This document shows, one piece after another, positions 49,854 through 57,170 of a stretch of 64,000 nt of DNA. The position numbers were made by a program, and so were the translations under genes. The notes under the pieces were generated by a model. It was not told the DNA's origin and searched no databases. It worked only from the letters and a program-made list of their open reading frames with translations. The DNA comes from CAWJFJ01 sp963800065. GTDB lineage: Bacteria; Actinomycetota; Acidimicrobiia; Acidimicrobiales; UBA8190. The number at the start of each line of letters is the position of its first letter. The stretch's first letter is position 1. Location: NCBI GenBank assembly GCA_963800065.1, contig CAWCZO010000003.1:682001-746000 (forward strand), read 5' to 3'.

Positions 49854-50840
49854 GTGGACTTCGAGCTTTCCGAGGACGAGACGGCCCTGGCCGGCGCCAT
49901 CCGGGGTCTCTGTGAAGGCCGGTTCCCCCTGGACCGTCTGCGGGCCGCCGAGGGTGGGGACGGACTTCTCGACACCGGGGCCTGGGGCGAGCTGGCCGAA
50001 GCCGGGGTGTTCTCGCTGCAGGTGCCCGAGGCCGCCGGCGGGGTGGGCCTCGGGATGACGGCGGGAGCGGTCGTCTTCGAGGAGCTCGGCCGGGCGCTCG
50101 TCCCGGGACCGCTCCTGGCGTCGCACCTGGCGGCGGGGATCGTCGACGGGGCGGCCGAGGGGAAGGTCGTGGTGGGGGCCGTCCGCCGACCGGTTCCGTC
50201 GGGGCCAGGGGCCCTCGTCCCCACCCTGGTCGGGCACCTCTCCTCTCTGGGTGTCCTGGTCGTCGTGGGGGACGACGGGCTGAGTGCGGTCGACCCCGAC
50301 GAGCTCGACGGCGTGGCCCTGGCGCGTTCGCTCGACCCGCTCACCCCGCTGTGGCGCGTCGACCGGCTCCCCGCGGGCCGGCCGATCGGCGGGGTGGAGG
50401 AGGCCCGGGACTGGCGGCGGGCCGAATCGGTTCTCGGCGGCGCCCTGCTGGTGGGGCTGGCGGCGGGGACCATGGAGATGGCGGTGGCCTATGCCAAGCA
50501 GCGGGAGCAGTTCGGGAAACCGATCGGGTCCTTCCAGGCGGTGAAGCACATGTGTGCCGACATGCTGGTGGCGGCCGAGACGGCGCGGGCGGCTGTCCAC
50601 GCCGCCGCCGTCACCATCGACCAGCCCGGGGTCGGTGACCCGGACCGGGCGGCGGCCGGGGCAGGCCTTCTGGCCGCCGAGGCGGCGATCAAGAACGGGA
50701 AGACCTCCATCCAGGTCCACGGAGGGATGGGCTTCACCTGGGAGGTGCCCGCCCATCTCTATCTGATGCGGGCCCGGGTCCTGGCCCAGGCCATCGGGCC
50801 CGTCGACGACCTCGCCGAGCTCGTCGCCGAGCTCTACTGA
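49854..50840 (+). CDS. Acyl-CoA dehydrogenase, small subunit, second FadE pair
   Basis: The 328-aa protein is the short partner: LSEDETALAGAIRGLCEGRF at the start, VPEAAGGVGLGMTAGAVVFEELG, QREQFGKPIGSFQAVKHMCADML and IQVHGGMGFTWEVPAHLYL. The middle beta domain is reduced, as in the pair at 30133-31179. It starts with GTG 10 bases after the first subunit, with AGGGGGAGCGAG just before it, so equal expression is likely. Confidence 0.92.
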   Translation: MDFELSEDETALAGAIRGLCEGRFPLDRLRAAEGGDGLLDTGAWGELAEAGVFSLQVPEAAGGVGLGMTAGAVVFEELGRALVPGPLLASHLAAGIVDGAAEGKVVVGAVRRPVPSGPGALVPTLVGHLSSLGVLVVVGDDGLSAVDPDELDGVALARSLDPLTPLWRVDRLPAGRPIGGVEEARDWRRAESVLGGALLVGLAAGTMEMAVAYAKQREQFGKPIGSFQAVKHMCADMLVAAETARAAVHAAAVTIDQPGVGDPDRAAAGAGLLAAEAAIKNGKTSIQVHGGMGFTWEVPAHLYLMRARVLAQAIGPVDDLAELVAELY

Positions 50841-50858
50841 GGACGAGGAGGATTTCTG

Positions 50859-51812
50859 GTGGAAACGGTGTCGATCATCCCCGAGGGATCGGTGGTCTAC
50901 GGGATCCAGTTGCCGATCCAGTCGCAGTCGACGATCTACTGCGAGGACTGGGAACCGTCGTCGGGGCCCGCCGAATTGGCGCGGATCGCCCGGCAGGCCG
51001 ACGAGAGCGGCTTCTTCTACGTGGCCGTCTGCGATCACACCTTCATCCCGCGGCGGCTGGCCACGGCGATGAGCACCACCTGGTACGACACGATCGCCAC
51101 TCTGGGATGGCTGGCCGGGATCACCAGCCGGGTGCGGTTGATGTCCCACGTCTACATCGCCACGCTCCGGCACCCGCTGCGGGCGGCCAAGGAGTTCGCC
51201 ACCCTCGATCTCCTCTCGGGGGGACGATTGGTGATCGGAGTCGGTGCCGGTCACGTCCTCGAGGAGTTCGCCCTTCTCGGGCCGGGGTTCACCGAACGGG
51301 GGAGGGCGCTCGACGAGTCCATCGACGCCATCGCCGCCGCTCTCGTCGACGAGTTCCCCGAGCTTCCCGGACCGCGGTGGCCGGCCACCGATCTCGGAGT
51401 CGGTCCCCGTCCCGTCCAACGACCGCGGCCTCCGATCTGGGTGGGCGGCTCGTCGCGACCGGCACTGCGCCGGGCCGCCGCCCGCGGTGACGGCTGGCTC
51501 CCCCAGACGGCCAAGCGGGCCGAGCTGAAGACCCAGGTGGCCGAGCTCCTCGAGTTCCGGAAGAAGCTCGCCGGCGGCGCCCCCATCGCCATCGGCGCGC
51601 TGGCCGGGACCTTCCACGTCGGTGAACCGTCGTGGGAGCTCCCTCGCGGGACCGTCTCGGGGTCCCCGGAGAGGATCGCCGAGGACCTGGCCGAGGTGAT
51701 CGCCCTCGGTTGCTCCCACCTCCAGCTCCGATTCCCCAGCCGGTCGGTGGAGGAGATGTGCGACCAGATGGCCGCCTTCGGCGAACAGGTCGGGCCCATC
51801 TTGGGAACCTGA
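50859..51812 (+). CDS. LLM-class F420-dependent oxidoreductase
   Basis: The 317-aa protein is a luciferase-like TIM barrel of the F420-dependent type: YGIQLPIQSQSTIYCEDWEP, FFYVAVCDHTFIPRRLATAM, TLGWLAGITSRVRLMSHVYI, LVIGVGAGHVLEEFALLG and the RPPIWVGGSSRPALRRAA region. It probably reduces or oxidises a ketone or C=C in the same substrate as the FadE pair. GTG start with GAGGAGGAT at a suitable distance. It is the last gene of the operon. Confidence 0.88.
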   Translation: METVSIIPEGSVVYGIQLPIQSQSTIYCEDWEPSSGPAELARIARQADESGFFYVAVCDHTFIPRRLATAMSTTWYDTIATLGWLAGITSRVRLMSHVYIATLRHPLRAAKEFATLDLLSGGRLVIGVGAGHVLEEFALLGPGFTERGRALDESIDAIAAALVDEFPELPGPRWPATDLGVGPRPVQRPRPPIWVGGSSRPALRRAAARGDGWLPQTAKRAELKTQVAELLEFRKKLAGGAPIAIGALAGTFHVGEPSWELPRGTVSGSPERIAEDLAEVIALGCSHLQLRFPSRSVEEMCDQMAAFGEQVGPILGT

Positions 51813-51882
51813 GCCGAGGAGGGCCCTCCGACGTCCTCGTCGTCCGGGGAACTTCGGCCCCCGCCCGATCGTCAGTCCCGGC

Positions 51883-52712
51883 ATGGGAGAAACTGAGAAG
51901 AGGACCGGAACGTCGGCACGGACCGCAGCGACACCACGGACAGCACGGACACAGAGGGCGGCGAGAGCGACGGGGCTGATCGTGGTGTTGGCGGCGGCCG
52001 GGTTACTGGCCGCCGCCTGCTCGTCGTCGACGGAGCCGGTGGCGGCCAAGCCCGGGTGCGGCGGTTCGTCGCCCAAGCTGACCGTCCAGGGAACGGGTCT
52101 GGCCACGGGAACGCCGAATATCCTGACGATCTCGGTGGCGATCAACGTCACCGACCCCACCGCCGATCAGGCGCTGGCCGACGACAACACGAAGGCGAAG
52201 GGCGTCATAAGCGCCCTGGCCCTGGCCGGGGTGGCGAGCAAGGACGTCCAGACCTCGGACCTCTCGATCAACCCGCAGTACAACGACCACGGTGTGATCA
52301 CCGGGTATCAGGTCTCGAACTCCTTGACGGCGGTCATCCGTAACTTCGCCACGGCCGGTTCGACAATCGACTCGATCGCCGGCGCGGGGGGAACGCCACC
52401 CAGATCCAGTCTCTGACCTTCTCGGTCGAGGACACCCGGGGCCTCGAGGACAAGGCCCGCACCGACGCCGTCCACCAGGCCGTCAGCCACGCCCAGTCGA
52501 TGGCCGAGGCGGCCGGTGAGCGGCTCGGACCGGTCTGCTCTTTGAGCGACCAGACCCAGACCGACCTCTACTCACCCCAGCCTTTCAACGACCAGACGGC
52601 CCTCGGAGCGGCCAAGGCCACATCCTCGGTGCCCCTCGAGGCAGGTTCCCAGCAGGAGACGGCGCAGGTCTCGATGGTCTATTCGCTGATGCCGCCGCCC
52701 CTGCGGAAGTGA
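51883..52712 (+). pseudogene. SIMPL (DUF541) lipoprotein gene, frameshifted
   Basis: The product begins with a lipoprotein signal (GLIVVLAAAGLLAAACSS, acylated Cys at residue 46) and then has the SIMPL domain: LTVQGTGLATGTPNILTISV, LSINPQYNDHGVITGYQVSN. At the G6 run 52386-52391 the frame is lost; the sense continues one base shifted with NATQIQSLTFSVEDTRGLED, KARTDAVHQAVSHAQSMAEAA and ends MPPPLRK plus stop at 52712. One missing base explains it. SIMPL proteins are periplasmic or surface proteins of unclear role. A sequencing indel at the homopolymer is as likely as a true mutation. Confidence 0.75.
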
Positions 52713-52758
52713 CGTCGTCGAGATCGGTGTTTCCGCCGCACTCAGGAGACCGCCGCGC

Positions 52759-52885
52759 TCAGGATGGAAGAGGTGGGCTCCGCTCCGACGCCGGCGCGTT
52801 CCACTCCCACGATCCCGGTTCGCCGGAGAGTTCGTAATCGCAATGGGTCTTCAGATAGTGATGCCATCGACACAACCGGCAGAGA
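52759..52885 (-). pseudogene. 3-prime remnant of the DUF222/HNH endonuclease gene
   Basis: The fragment encodes NLCRLCRWHHYLKTH, then YELSGEPGSWEW and stops at 52759. This is the N-x8-H part of an HNH motif. It fits exactly onto the truncated gene at 57171-58268: joining the two at the TT dinucleotide gives TELW|NLCR in frame. The 127 bases here plus 1085 bases there make 1212 bases, 404 codons including the stop. It is a displaced gene end and not an independent gene. Confidence 0.85.
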
Positions 52886-52887
52886 TT
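52886..52887. other. Left crossover core (TT) of the integrated element
   Basis: To the left the sequence continues the HNH gene (CGGCAGAGA), to the right is the element arm GGTGACGAATGAGTAA. TT is the presumed two-base overlap cut by a large serine recombinase. Confidence 0.75.
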
Positions 52888-53030
52888 GGTGACGAATGAG
52901 TAAGCGGACCCCCTCTGGCGGGGGCCGGCAGGGCGGACGCCGAGTGGATGATCGGCCGGCCCGAACGGGCTGGCCCCAAGAAGCGGCTGTTGGTTCGAGG
53001 GCTGGCCGAAGGTATCCGAGATAATGGTCC

Positions 53031-53450
53031 ATGGTCGATGCCAGCGGTCGTGCGGACGACTCGACCAAGAGCGAGGAGAGTGCCTTCTGGGAGGATCAGA
53101 GTCGACCCTCCTTGCGTCTCAGGGGGAGCCTGGAGTCCCTAGGCAATTTCCTGAGGAAGCCGTGGATCGTGGCGGTCATTGTAGCGATGGCGGTGGGCGC
53201 ATTCGTTGCTTCGGCCGCACTCCCGGCGGGTCACGCCGAGGTGAGTTCAAACGTTCGTACGTCTCTCGGGCCTGGCCAAGAGACTCTGGTCGGGATCGGG
53301 CTGATTCTGGTGGCCATTCTCGTCTTTGACTTCCGAACCGTCCTACGGCCGGTCGTTCGAGGCGGCAGCGCCGGCGTGACGGCCCTTTCCGTAGTCCTGA
53401 TGCTCGTTGGCCTAGGGAGTCTTATTGCCGGTCTCATCAAGCTTGTCTAG
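53031..53450 (+). CDS. Small membrane protein of the integrative element
   Basis: The 139-aa protein has a charged N-terminus and three hydrophobic helices: WIVAVIVAMAVGAFVASAAL, LVGIGLILVAILVF and VTALSVVLMLVGLGSLIAGL. A GATAAT -10-like hexamer lies 5 bases before the ATG, so the mRNA is probably leaderless. A stem-loop terminator follows. No family is recognised; small membrane proteins on plasmids may act in exclusion, but nothing here proves it. Confidence 0.75.
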   Translation: MVDASGRADDSTKSEESAFWEDQSRPSLRLRGSLESLGNFLRKPWIVAVIVAMAVGAFVASAALPAGHAEVSSNVRTSLGPGQETLVGIGLILVAILVFDFRTVLRPVVRGGSAGVTALSVVLMLVGLGSLIAGLIKLV

Positions 53451-53481
53451 AGGCCGTCGTTGCTCGAAGGCTCAGCGCCCA

Positions 53482-53504
53482 GGTGCCGCCCGTAGGGCGG
53501 CACC
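53482..53504 (+). terminator. Stem-loop terminator after the membrane-protein gene
   Basis: GGTGCCGCCC, loop GTA and GGGCGGCACC form a perfect 10-bp GC-rich stem, followed by a weak T-rich stretch (TTGACTTG). It separates the gene at 53031 from the next one. Confidence 0.7.
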
Positions 53505-53675
53505 TTGACTTGAATTAGCAACGAAACTCGGAGGCCCAATCGGAGGTTGCCGAAATTCGGAATTGGGCTGTCGACGCAGGGGTTCAGATCGGAGAGCCGA
53601 CGGCCCCGATCTCCGACTGGCGTCTGTTGCCGTGGGGTGATCAATAACAGGGCCCTATCTGGCAAGCTGAATGGA

Positions 53676-54077
53676 ATGTGGGACGTCGAGATCTGGCTGG
53701 TGGCAATCAACGGCGATGTGAGTGACGAGGAGGCGAGGGGATTCTGGAACATCAAGGAAGTGCCAGCACTCCGGGCGCTTATCGGGAGCGCTCCCAGCCT
53801 TCGCTTGGGTGTGACCGAACCTCCACTTCCTGATAACGAGGGCAAACGTGGCTCCGTGGGTCGAGTTTGTGACCTGCTGTTTCTTCGAGGCACGATTCCG
53901 GTTTATCAGTTGCCAGTGATTGAGCCTGGCCTCGAACGGGAACTCCTAGAAGCGTTCTTGCCTCAGCAAAACGATCCCGATTGCGAAGGGGCTCACATCG
54001 AGACGTTGGCAGCGTTCCTGGCCGAGCATCGAGGCGCCCATCTTGCCCCACGGGAGAACCCTCTCTACTCGAACTGA
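53676..54077 (+). CDS. Unknown cytosolic protein of the integrative element
   Basis: The 133-aa product begins MWDVEIWLVAINGDVSDEEA and contains IKEVPALRALIGSAPSLRLG, CDLLFLRGTIPVYQLPVIEPG and a helical C-terminal part. No signal or membrane segment. No family is recognised. The ATG is inferred from the first strongly structured residues; upstream in-frame codons to 53547 lack coding character. It is followed by the region with inverted repeats. As cargo of a mobile element it might give protection or stability, but there is no evidence. Confidence 0.6.
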   Translation: MWDVEIWLVAINGDVSDEEARGFWNIKEVPALRALIGSAPSLRLGVTEPPLPDNEGKRGSVGRVCDLLFLRGTIPVYQLPVIEPGLERELLEAFLPQQNDPDCEGAHIETLAAFLAEHRGAHLAPRENPLYSN

Positions 54078-54090
54078 CGTGTGCAGAGCG

Positions 54091-54280
54091 TCGTTCAATG
54101 CACGGGCGAATTGAACGAGCGGGTGCGGACCCTGTAACACAGCACCCGCAAACTGCATGAGCCCTTATGCGCTTGACGAGGGGCGGTCAAGGTCGGCCGT
54201 AGGACGCCCGAAGGGGAAGCCTTGAGGGGCCCGGGCCCTGCCTCATGGGGACAATGATTTCGGAGCCGCCTGGCGGCTCC
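54091..54280. other. Cluster of three inverted repeats, candidate replication origin or terminators
   Basis: Arms are TCGTTCAAT/ATTGAACGA (54091-54099 and 54110-54118), GCGGGTGC/GCACCCGC (54119-54126 and 54142-54149) and GGAGCCGCC/GGCGGCTCC (54262-54270 and 54272-54280). They lie upstream of the HTH and Rep genes, where rolling-circle plasmids often carry the double-strand origin. The nick site cannot be named. Terminator function of the first two for the upstream gene is the alternative. The rest of the 54078-54336 gap shows no gene. Confidence 0.45.
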
Positions 54281-54318
54281 TGGGCGCTCCTTTCCTATCC
54301 CGTCTGAGCGTTACAGGA

Positions 54319-54336
54319 ACTCGCTAGTATGCGAGT
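54319..54336. promoter_or_regulatory. Palindrome ACTCGC-TAGTAT-GCGAGT over a -10 element
   Basis: Perfect 6-bp arms flank TAGTAT, a -10 hexamer, and the palindrome ends directly at the ATG of the HTH-like gene. A protein bound here would cover the -10 and the transcription start, a classic autorepression layout. Confidence 0.65.
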
Positions 54337-54720
54337 ATGACTCCCGACTTCCGATCAGAACGAATGGCCTCGGCCGAGGGCGAAGGCCGAGCACGGCAGA
54401 TATGGAAGGGGTACCGCAAGGCCATCGACAAGACGGTGATGCCGGTGGTGGCCCCGCTGGTGCAGCCGGGCACGCAAGCCTTGGCTCGGCGCTGGCTGTC
54501 CGAGCTGGTCGGGTTTTGGGTGCTGTGGCATCTCTACGGCGGGTTTGAGGGCCTCGAAGCGCTGGGCATGCACCAGGCGACGATCTGGCGCAAGGTCAGC
54601 CGGTTTCGCCAGGTCTTCGGCGAGCACCCCGACGTGTTCTCCATGCCGGGGATCACCATCGACCCGCAGGCGTACTGGAAGGCGGCCGGGATCAAGGTGG
54701 GCAAGCCGCCGAACTCGTGA
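54337..54720 (+). CDS. Small HTH-like protein, probable regulator of the element
   Basis: The 127-aa protein is basic in its first part and has a helix-turn-helix-like stretch GFEGLEALGMHQATIWRKVSRF in the second, with AYWKAAGIKVGKPP at the end. The gene starts at the end of a palindromic -10 region, consistent with autoregulation, and ends 37 bases before the Rep start. Leaderless ATG with 6 bases after TAGTAT. It could control Rep dosage or recombination. DNA binding is inference. Confidence 0.6.
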   Translation: MTPDFRSERMASAEGEGRARQIWKGYRKAIDKTVMPVVAPLVQPGTQALARRWLSELVGFWVLWHLYGGFEGLEALGMHQATIWRKVSRFRQVFGEHPDVFSMPGITIDPQAYWKAAGIKVGKPPNS

Positions 54721-54722
54721 AT

Positions 54723-54750
54723 TTGCAAGTTACACCTATGTCGTTATACT
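54723..54750 (+). promoter_or_regulatory. Promoter of the rep gene: TTGCAA, 16 bp, TATACT
   Basis: The -35 TTGCAA (54723-54728) and -10 TATACT (54745-54750) are spaced 16 bases; the ATG of rep follows 7 bases later, so the mRNA is leaderless. GCAAGT/ACTTGC arms at 54725-54730 and 54748-54753 form an inverted repeat around the promoter and may be a repressor site. Confidence 0.65.
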
Positions 54751-54757
54751 TGCGGAT

Positions 54758-55591
54758 ATGCGTGTTCGTGGTGGGGGCGAGAACCCCGGATCGGTATCGA
54801 GTGCCCGGACCCGCATTGGCTGGCGTCTGACGTTGTACCCGCAGGCGGGTGAGGCGAGCGCCACCTACTGGGGCAGCGGCGCCGACCGGGACGACGGGCG
54901 TCCGAACAGTCGAGGCGAGACGGGGGAGACCGGCACCGAGCGCGTCGAGGGCATCGTCAGTGTCGCCGATGCTGACGATGATCGCTCGGTGGTGGAGGCC
55001 GCTCGCCGAGCCCGAGGCAAGGTGCGGCGCTACTGTGCCGCCAACGGGACGAACCGGCTCGGCACGCTGACGTACCGAGGCCAGGGCAATCACGATCCTG
55101 CTCAGGTACGGAGCGACCTCGGAGCGTTCTTCCGGACCCTGCGGCGAGATCTCGGTGGCGATCCGTTCCCCTACGTCTGGGTGCCGGAGTGGCACAAGAC
55201 GGATCACGGCTTGCATGCGCACTTCGCTGTGGGTCGCTACATTCGACGCTCACTCATCGAGAATGCATGGCCGCACGGATTCGTCCATATCAAGCTTCTC
55301 GGTGATCTACCGGTCGGATCGGGCGTGCGGGCCGAGGCACGCAAGGCCGGGCGGTATCTGTCGAAGTACGCCGGCAAGGCCTTCGATGCGCAGCGCTTGG
55401 CCGGTTTCCATCGGTACGACGTGGCCCAGGGGTTCCAGCCTCGGGTGGAGTACCTGTCGGGCTTGCGGCTGAGTGACGTCATCGGCAGAGCCAGCCGTCG
55501 CATGGGTTCCGCTCCCGACTACTCGTCTGTTAGTTCGGAGTGGGCGGACTACGGGGGTCCTCCGGCGGCGTGGTTCTCGTGGGACCACTGA
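54758..55591 (+). CDS. rep: HUH-type rolling-circle replication initiator
   Basis: The 277-aa protein has the HUH endonuclease set: LGTLTYRG at motif I, the metal-binding His-Ala-His in DHGLHAHFAVGRY (His 153 and 155) at motif II and GRYLSKYAGKAF (Tyr 200 and 204, Lys 203) at motif III. It would nick the origin and stay covalently bound. The ATG at 54758 is fixed by the promoter; the frame upstream overlaps the HTH gene. Presence of such a protein implies the excised circle can replicate, at least briefly. An overlap with a small downstream frame exists. Confidence 0.85.
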   Translation: MRVRGGGENPGSVSSARTRIGWRLTLYPQAGEASATYWGSGADRDDGRPNSRGETGETGTERVEGIVSVADADDDRSVVEAARRARGKVRRYCAANGTNRLGTLTYRGQGNHDPAQVRSDLGAFFRTLRRDLGGDPFPYVWVPEWHKTDHGLHAHFAVGRYIRRSLIENAWPHGFVHIKLLGDLPVGSGVRAEARKAGRYLSKYAGKAFDAQRLAGFHRYDVAQGFQPRVEYLSGLRLSDVIGRASRRMGSAPDYSSVSSEWADYGGPPAAWFSWDH

Positions 55592-55899
55592 GCGGGGAAG
55601 CGTTGGCGACGTGGGTGGCTGCTTCCTGTGCGGCGCAGGGATTGCCGGTCAAGGTGACCGATGCCCGAGTGGTCGAGCGGGTGCGGCTCCTGCTCGGCGG
55701 TGAGCCGGACGGCGCCGGGCGGAGTGCCGACGACGCCGGCCCGACCGGCTGCCGCCTACAGGCGCCAGATCGGCGTGACTCGATTCGGATCAAGACCTCG
55801 GGCTCCGGACTTGCCCGCTCCGATGACAGCGTGGTCGAGGACGGCGCCGATGATGGCGGCCTGGCGGTCGAGAGTGAGGTCCGACCACTGAGTGCGTAG
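55579..55899 (+). CDS. Small frame downstream of rep, possible plasmid-type protein
   Basis: The frame starts with a GTG inside the end of rep. Its first half reads LSGEALATWVAASCAAQG, then VTDARVVERVRLLLGG, which looks like a compact helical protein found after rep genes on actinobacterial plasmids. The second half is antisense to the recombinase gene over 144 bases and has little protein character, so the true gene may be shorter or not exist. Assignment is weak. Confidence 0.4.
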   Translation: MGPLSGEALATWVAASCAAQGLPVKVTDARVVERVRLLLGGEPDGAGRSADDAGPTGCRLQAPDRRDSIRIKTSGSGLARSDDSVVEDGADDGGLAVESEVRPLSA

Positions 55900-57156
55900 G
55901 GCGGCTCCATTGCCCACGAGTCCGGACAGAGCAGTGGTGTTCGTCAACTGCGCCAGTCGGCGCTCGGACAGCTTCTTGCGATCTTCGATGCGATTGCGAG
56001 TGGTGAGCCACTCAGAGGCAGGGATCTTCTTGTCGGCGTAGAGGGTGGCCAACTCGTCGAGTTGCTCACGGTCGGCGGCGATGTCATCGGCCAGCCGAGA
56101 AACCTCCTCGCTGGTTGACCGGGAACCGATCAGGGCGGCGGCGAGCTCGGGAGTGTCGAGGCGGTAGAGAACGGCGTCGGCGATCAGTGCTTCGGTGGAG
56201 GCGGCCACCACGGTGGTTCCCCCACAGCCGCCGTGATCGGGTCCGGACATGCAGACGTAGCGCCGGGTGGTGGCTCGGGCGGCTGAGAAGAGACGGCCCC
56301 CACACTTGTGGCAGCGGAGCATCCCGGACAGCACGTAGCGGCGGGCGGGGCGCCGACCTGACATGGAAAGCTCTTCGAGGCGGGCGAGGACTCGGTCGTG
56401 TTCTTCCTTGGTGAGGATCGGCTTCCACACCGCCGGACCGACGACGCTGCCCCGCAATGCCCGGAGGCCAGCCAGCCGGGGTGACTTGACCAGGGAGCGA
56501 AGGCCCGACGAATCCCAGGTCCCGCCCGTGCTGGTGGCGATGTCGTGGTCGTTTAGCCAGAGGGTCAGCGACCGGAGGCTCTCACCGGCGAGGAATCGTG
56601 TGACGACCTCTCGGATGATCTTGGCTTCGGATCGACGGACGGTGATCCGGTCGGGCTCGTAGCCGAAGGGCCGGACAGATCCACCGTGGGGCCGACCCTG
56701 GGCGGCAACCTCGTCCATCTTCCGCTTGATGCGGCGGCTCTTGGTGGCGGACTCGTTGGCGGCGACGGCCGCTTGGATGCGGGCCACGAGGAGCCCGTCG
56801 CCGGTGCCGATGTCCATATCGCCGACGACGAAGCGGACGTTCGTGACCTTGGCGGCGTCGAGCGTGTCGAGAAAGTGCTCCAACTCCTTGGGCCGTCGGG
56901 TGAGGCGGTCGAGGTGGTAGACGAGCACGGCGTCGACCACGCCGGCCTCGATGTCTCCCAGCATGCGCTCGTATTCGGGGCGTTTGCGGCCCGAATAGGC
57001 CGAGACGTCGTTGTCCACGTACTCCTCGGTCACGGCCCAGCCGAGGCTCTTGGCCAATGCCCGGCAGTCGGCCAGTTGGCGAGCCACGCCGGCCCCGGTG
57101 CCCTCCTGGTCGCTAGAGATTCGGGCGTAGATCGCTGCGGCGGTCACCTCGGCCAT
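55756..57156 (-). CDS. Large serine recombinase (integrase)
   Basis: The 466-aa protein has the resolvase domain with catalytic Ser at residue 14 in IYARISSDQEG, then RRPKELEHFLDTLDAA and RIQAAVAANESATKSRRIKRK helix E. The recombinase domain follows (GGSVRPFGYEPDR, TKEEHDRVLARLEEL), a zinc ribbon with LRCHKCGG and YVCMSGPDHGGCGG, and a coiled coil of about 60 residues near the C-terminus. Such enzymes recombine attP and attB at a 2-bp core. The ATG at 57154-57156 has TAATAT 8 bases upstream. It reads toward the element interior and lies next to the right att site, as expected for an integrase. Confidence 0.93.
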   Translation of the reverse strand: MAEVTAAAIYARISSDQEGTGAGVARQLADCRALAKSLGWAVTEEYVDNDVSAYSGRKRPEYERMLGDIEAGVVDAVLVYHLDRLTRRPKELEHFLDTLDAAKVTNVRFVVGDMDIGTGDGLLVARIQAAVAANESATKSRRIKRKMDEVAAQGRPHGGSVRPFGYEPDRITVRRSEAKIIREVVTRFLAGESLRSLTLWLNDHDIATSTGGTWDSSGLRSLVKSPRLAGLRALRGSVVGPAVWKPILTKEEHDRVLARLEELSMSGRRPARRYVLSGMLRCHKCGGRLFSAARATTRRYVCMSGPDHGGCGGTTVVAASTEALIADAVLYRLDTPELAAALIGSRSTSEEVSRLADDIAADREQLDELATLYADKKIPASEWLTTRNRIEDRKKLSERRLAQLTNTTALSGLVGNGAALRTQWSDLTLDRQAAIIGAVLDHAVIGAGKSGARGLDPNRVTPIWRL

Positions 57157-57170
57157 AAGGGGGCATATTA

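Noticed and set aside
52742..53068. 108-codon minus frame across the left end of the element
   Set aside because: It spans the att site and is in a different frame from the HNH remnant; composition is not protein-like.
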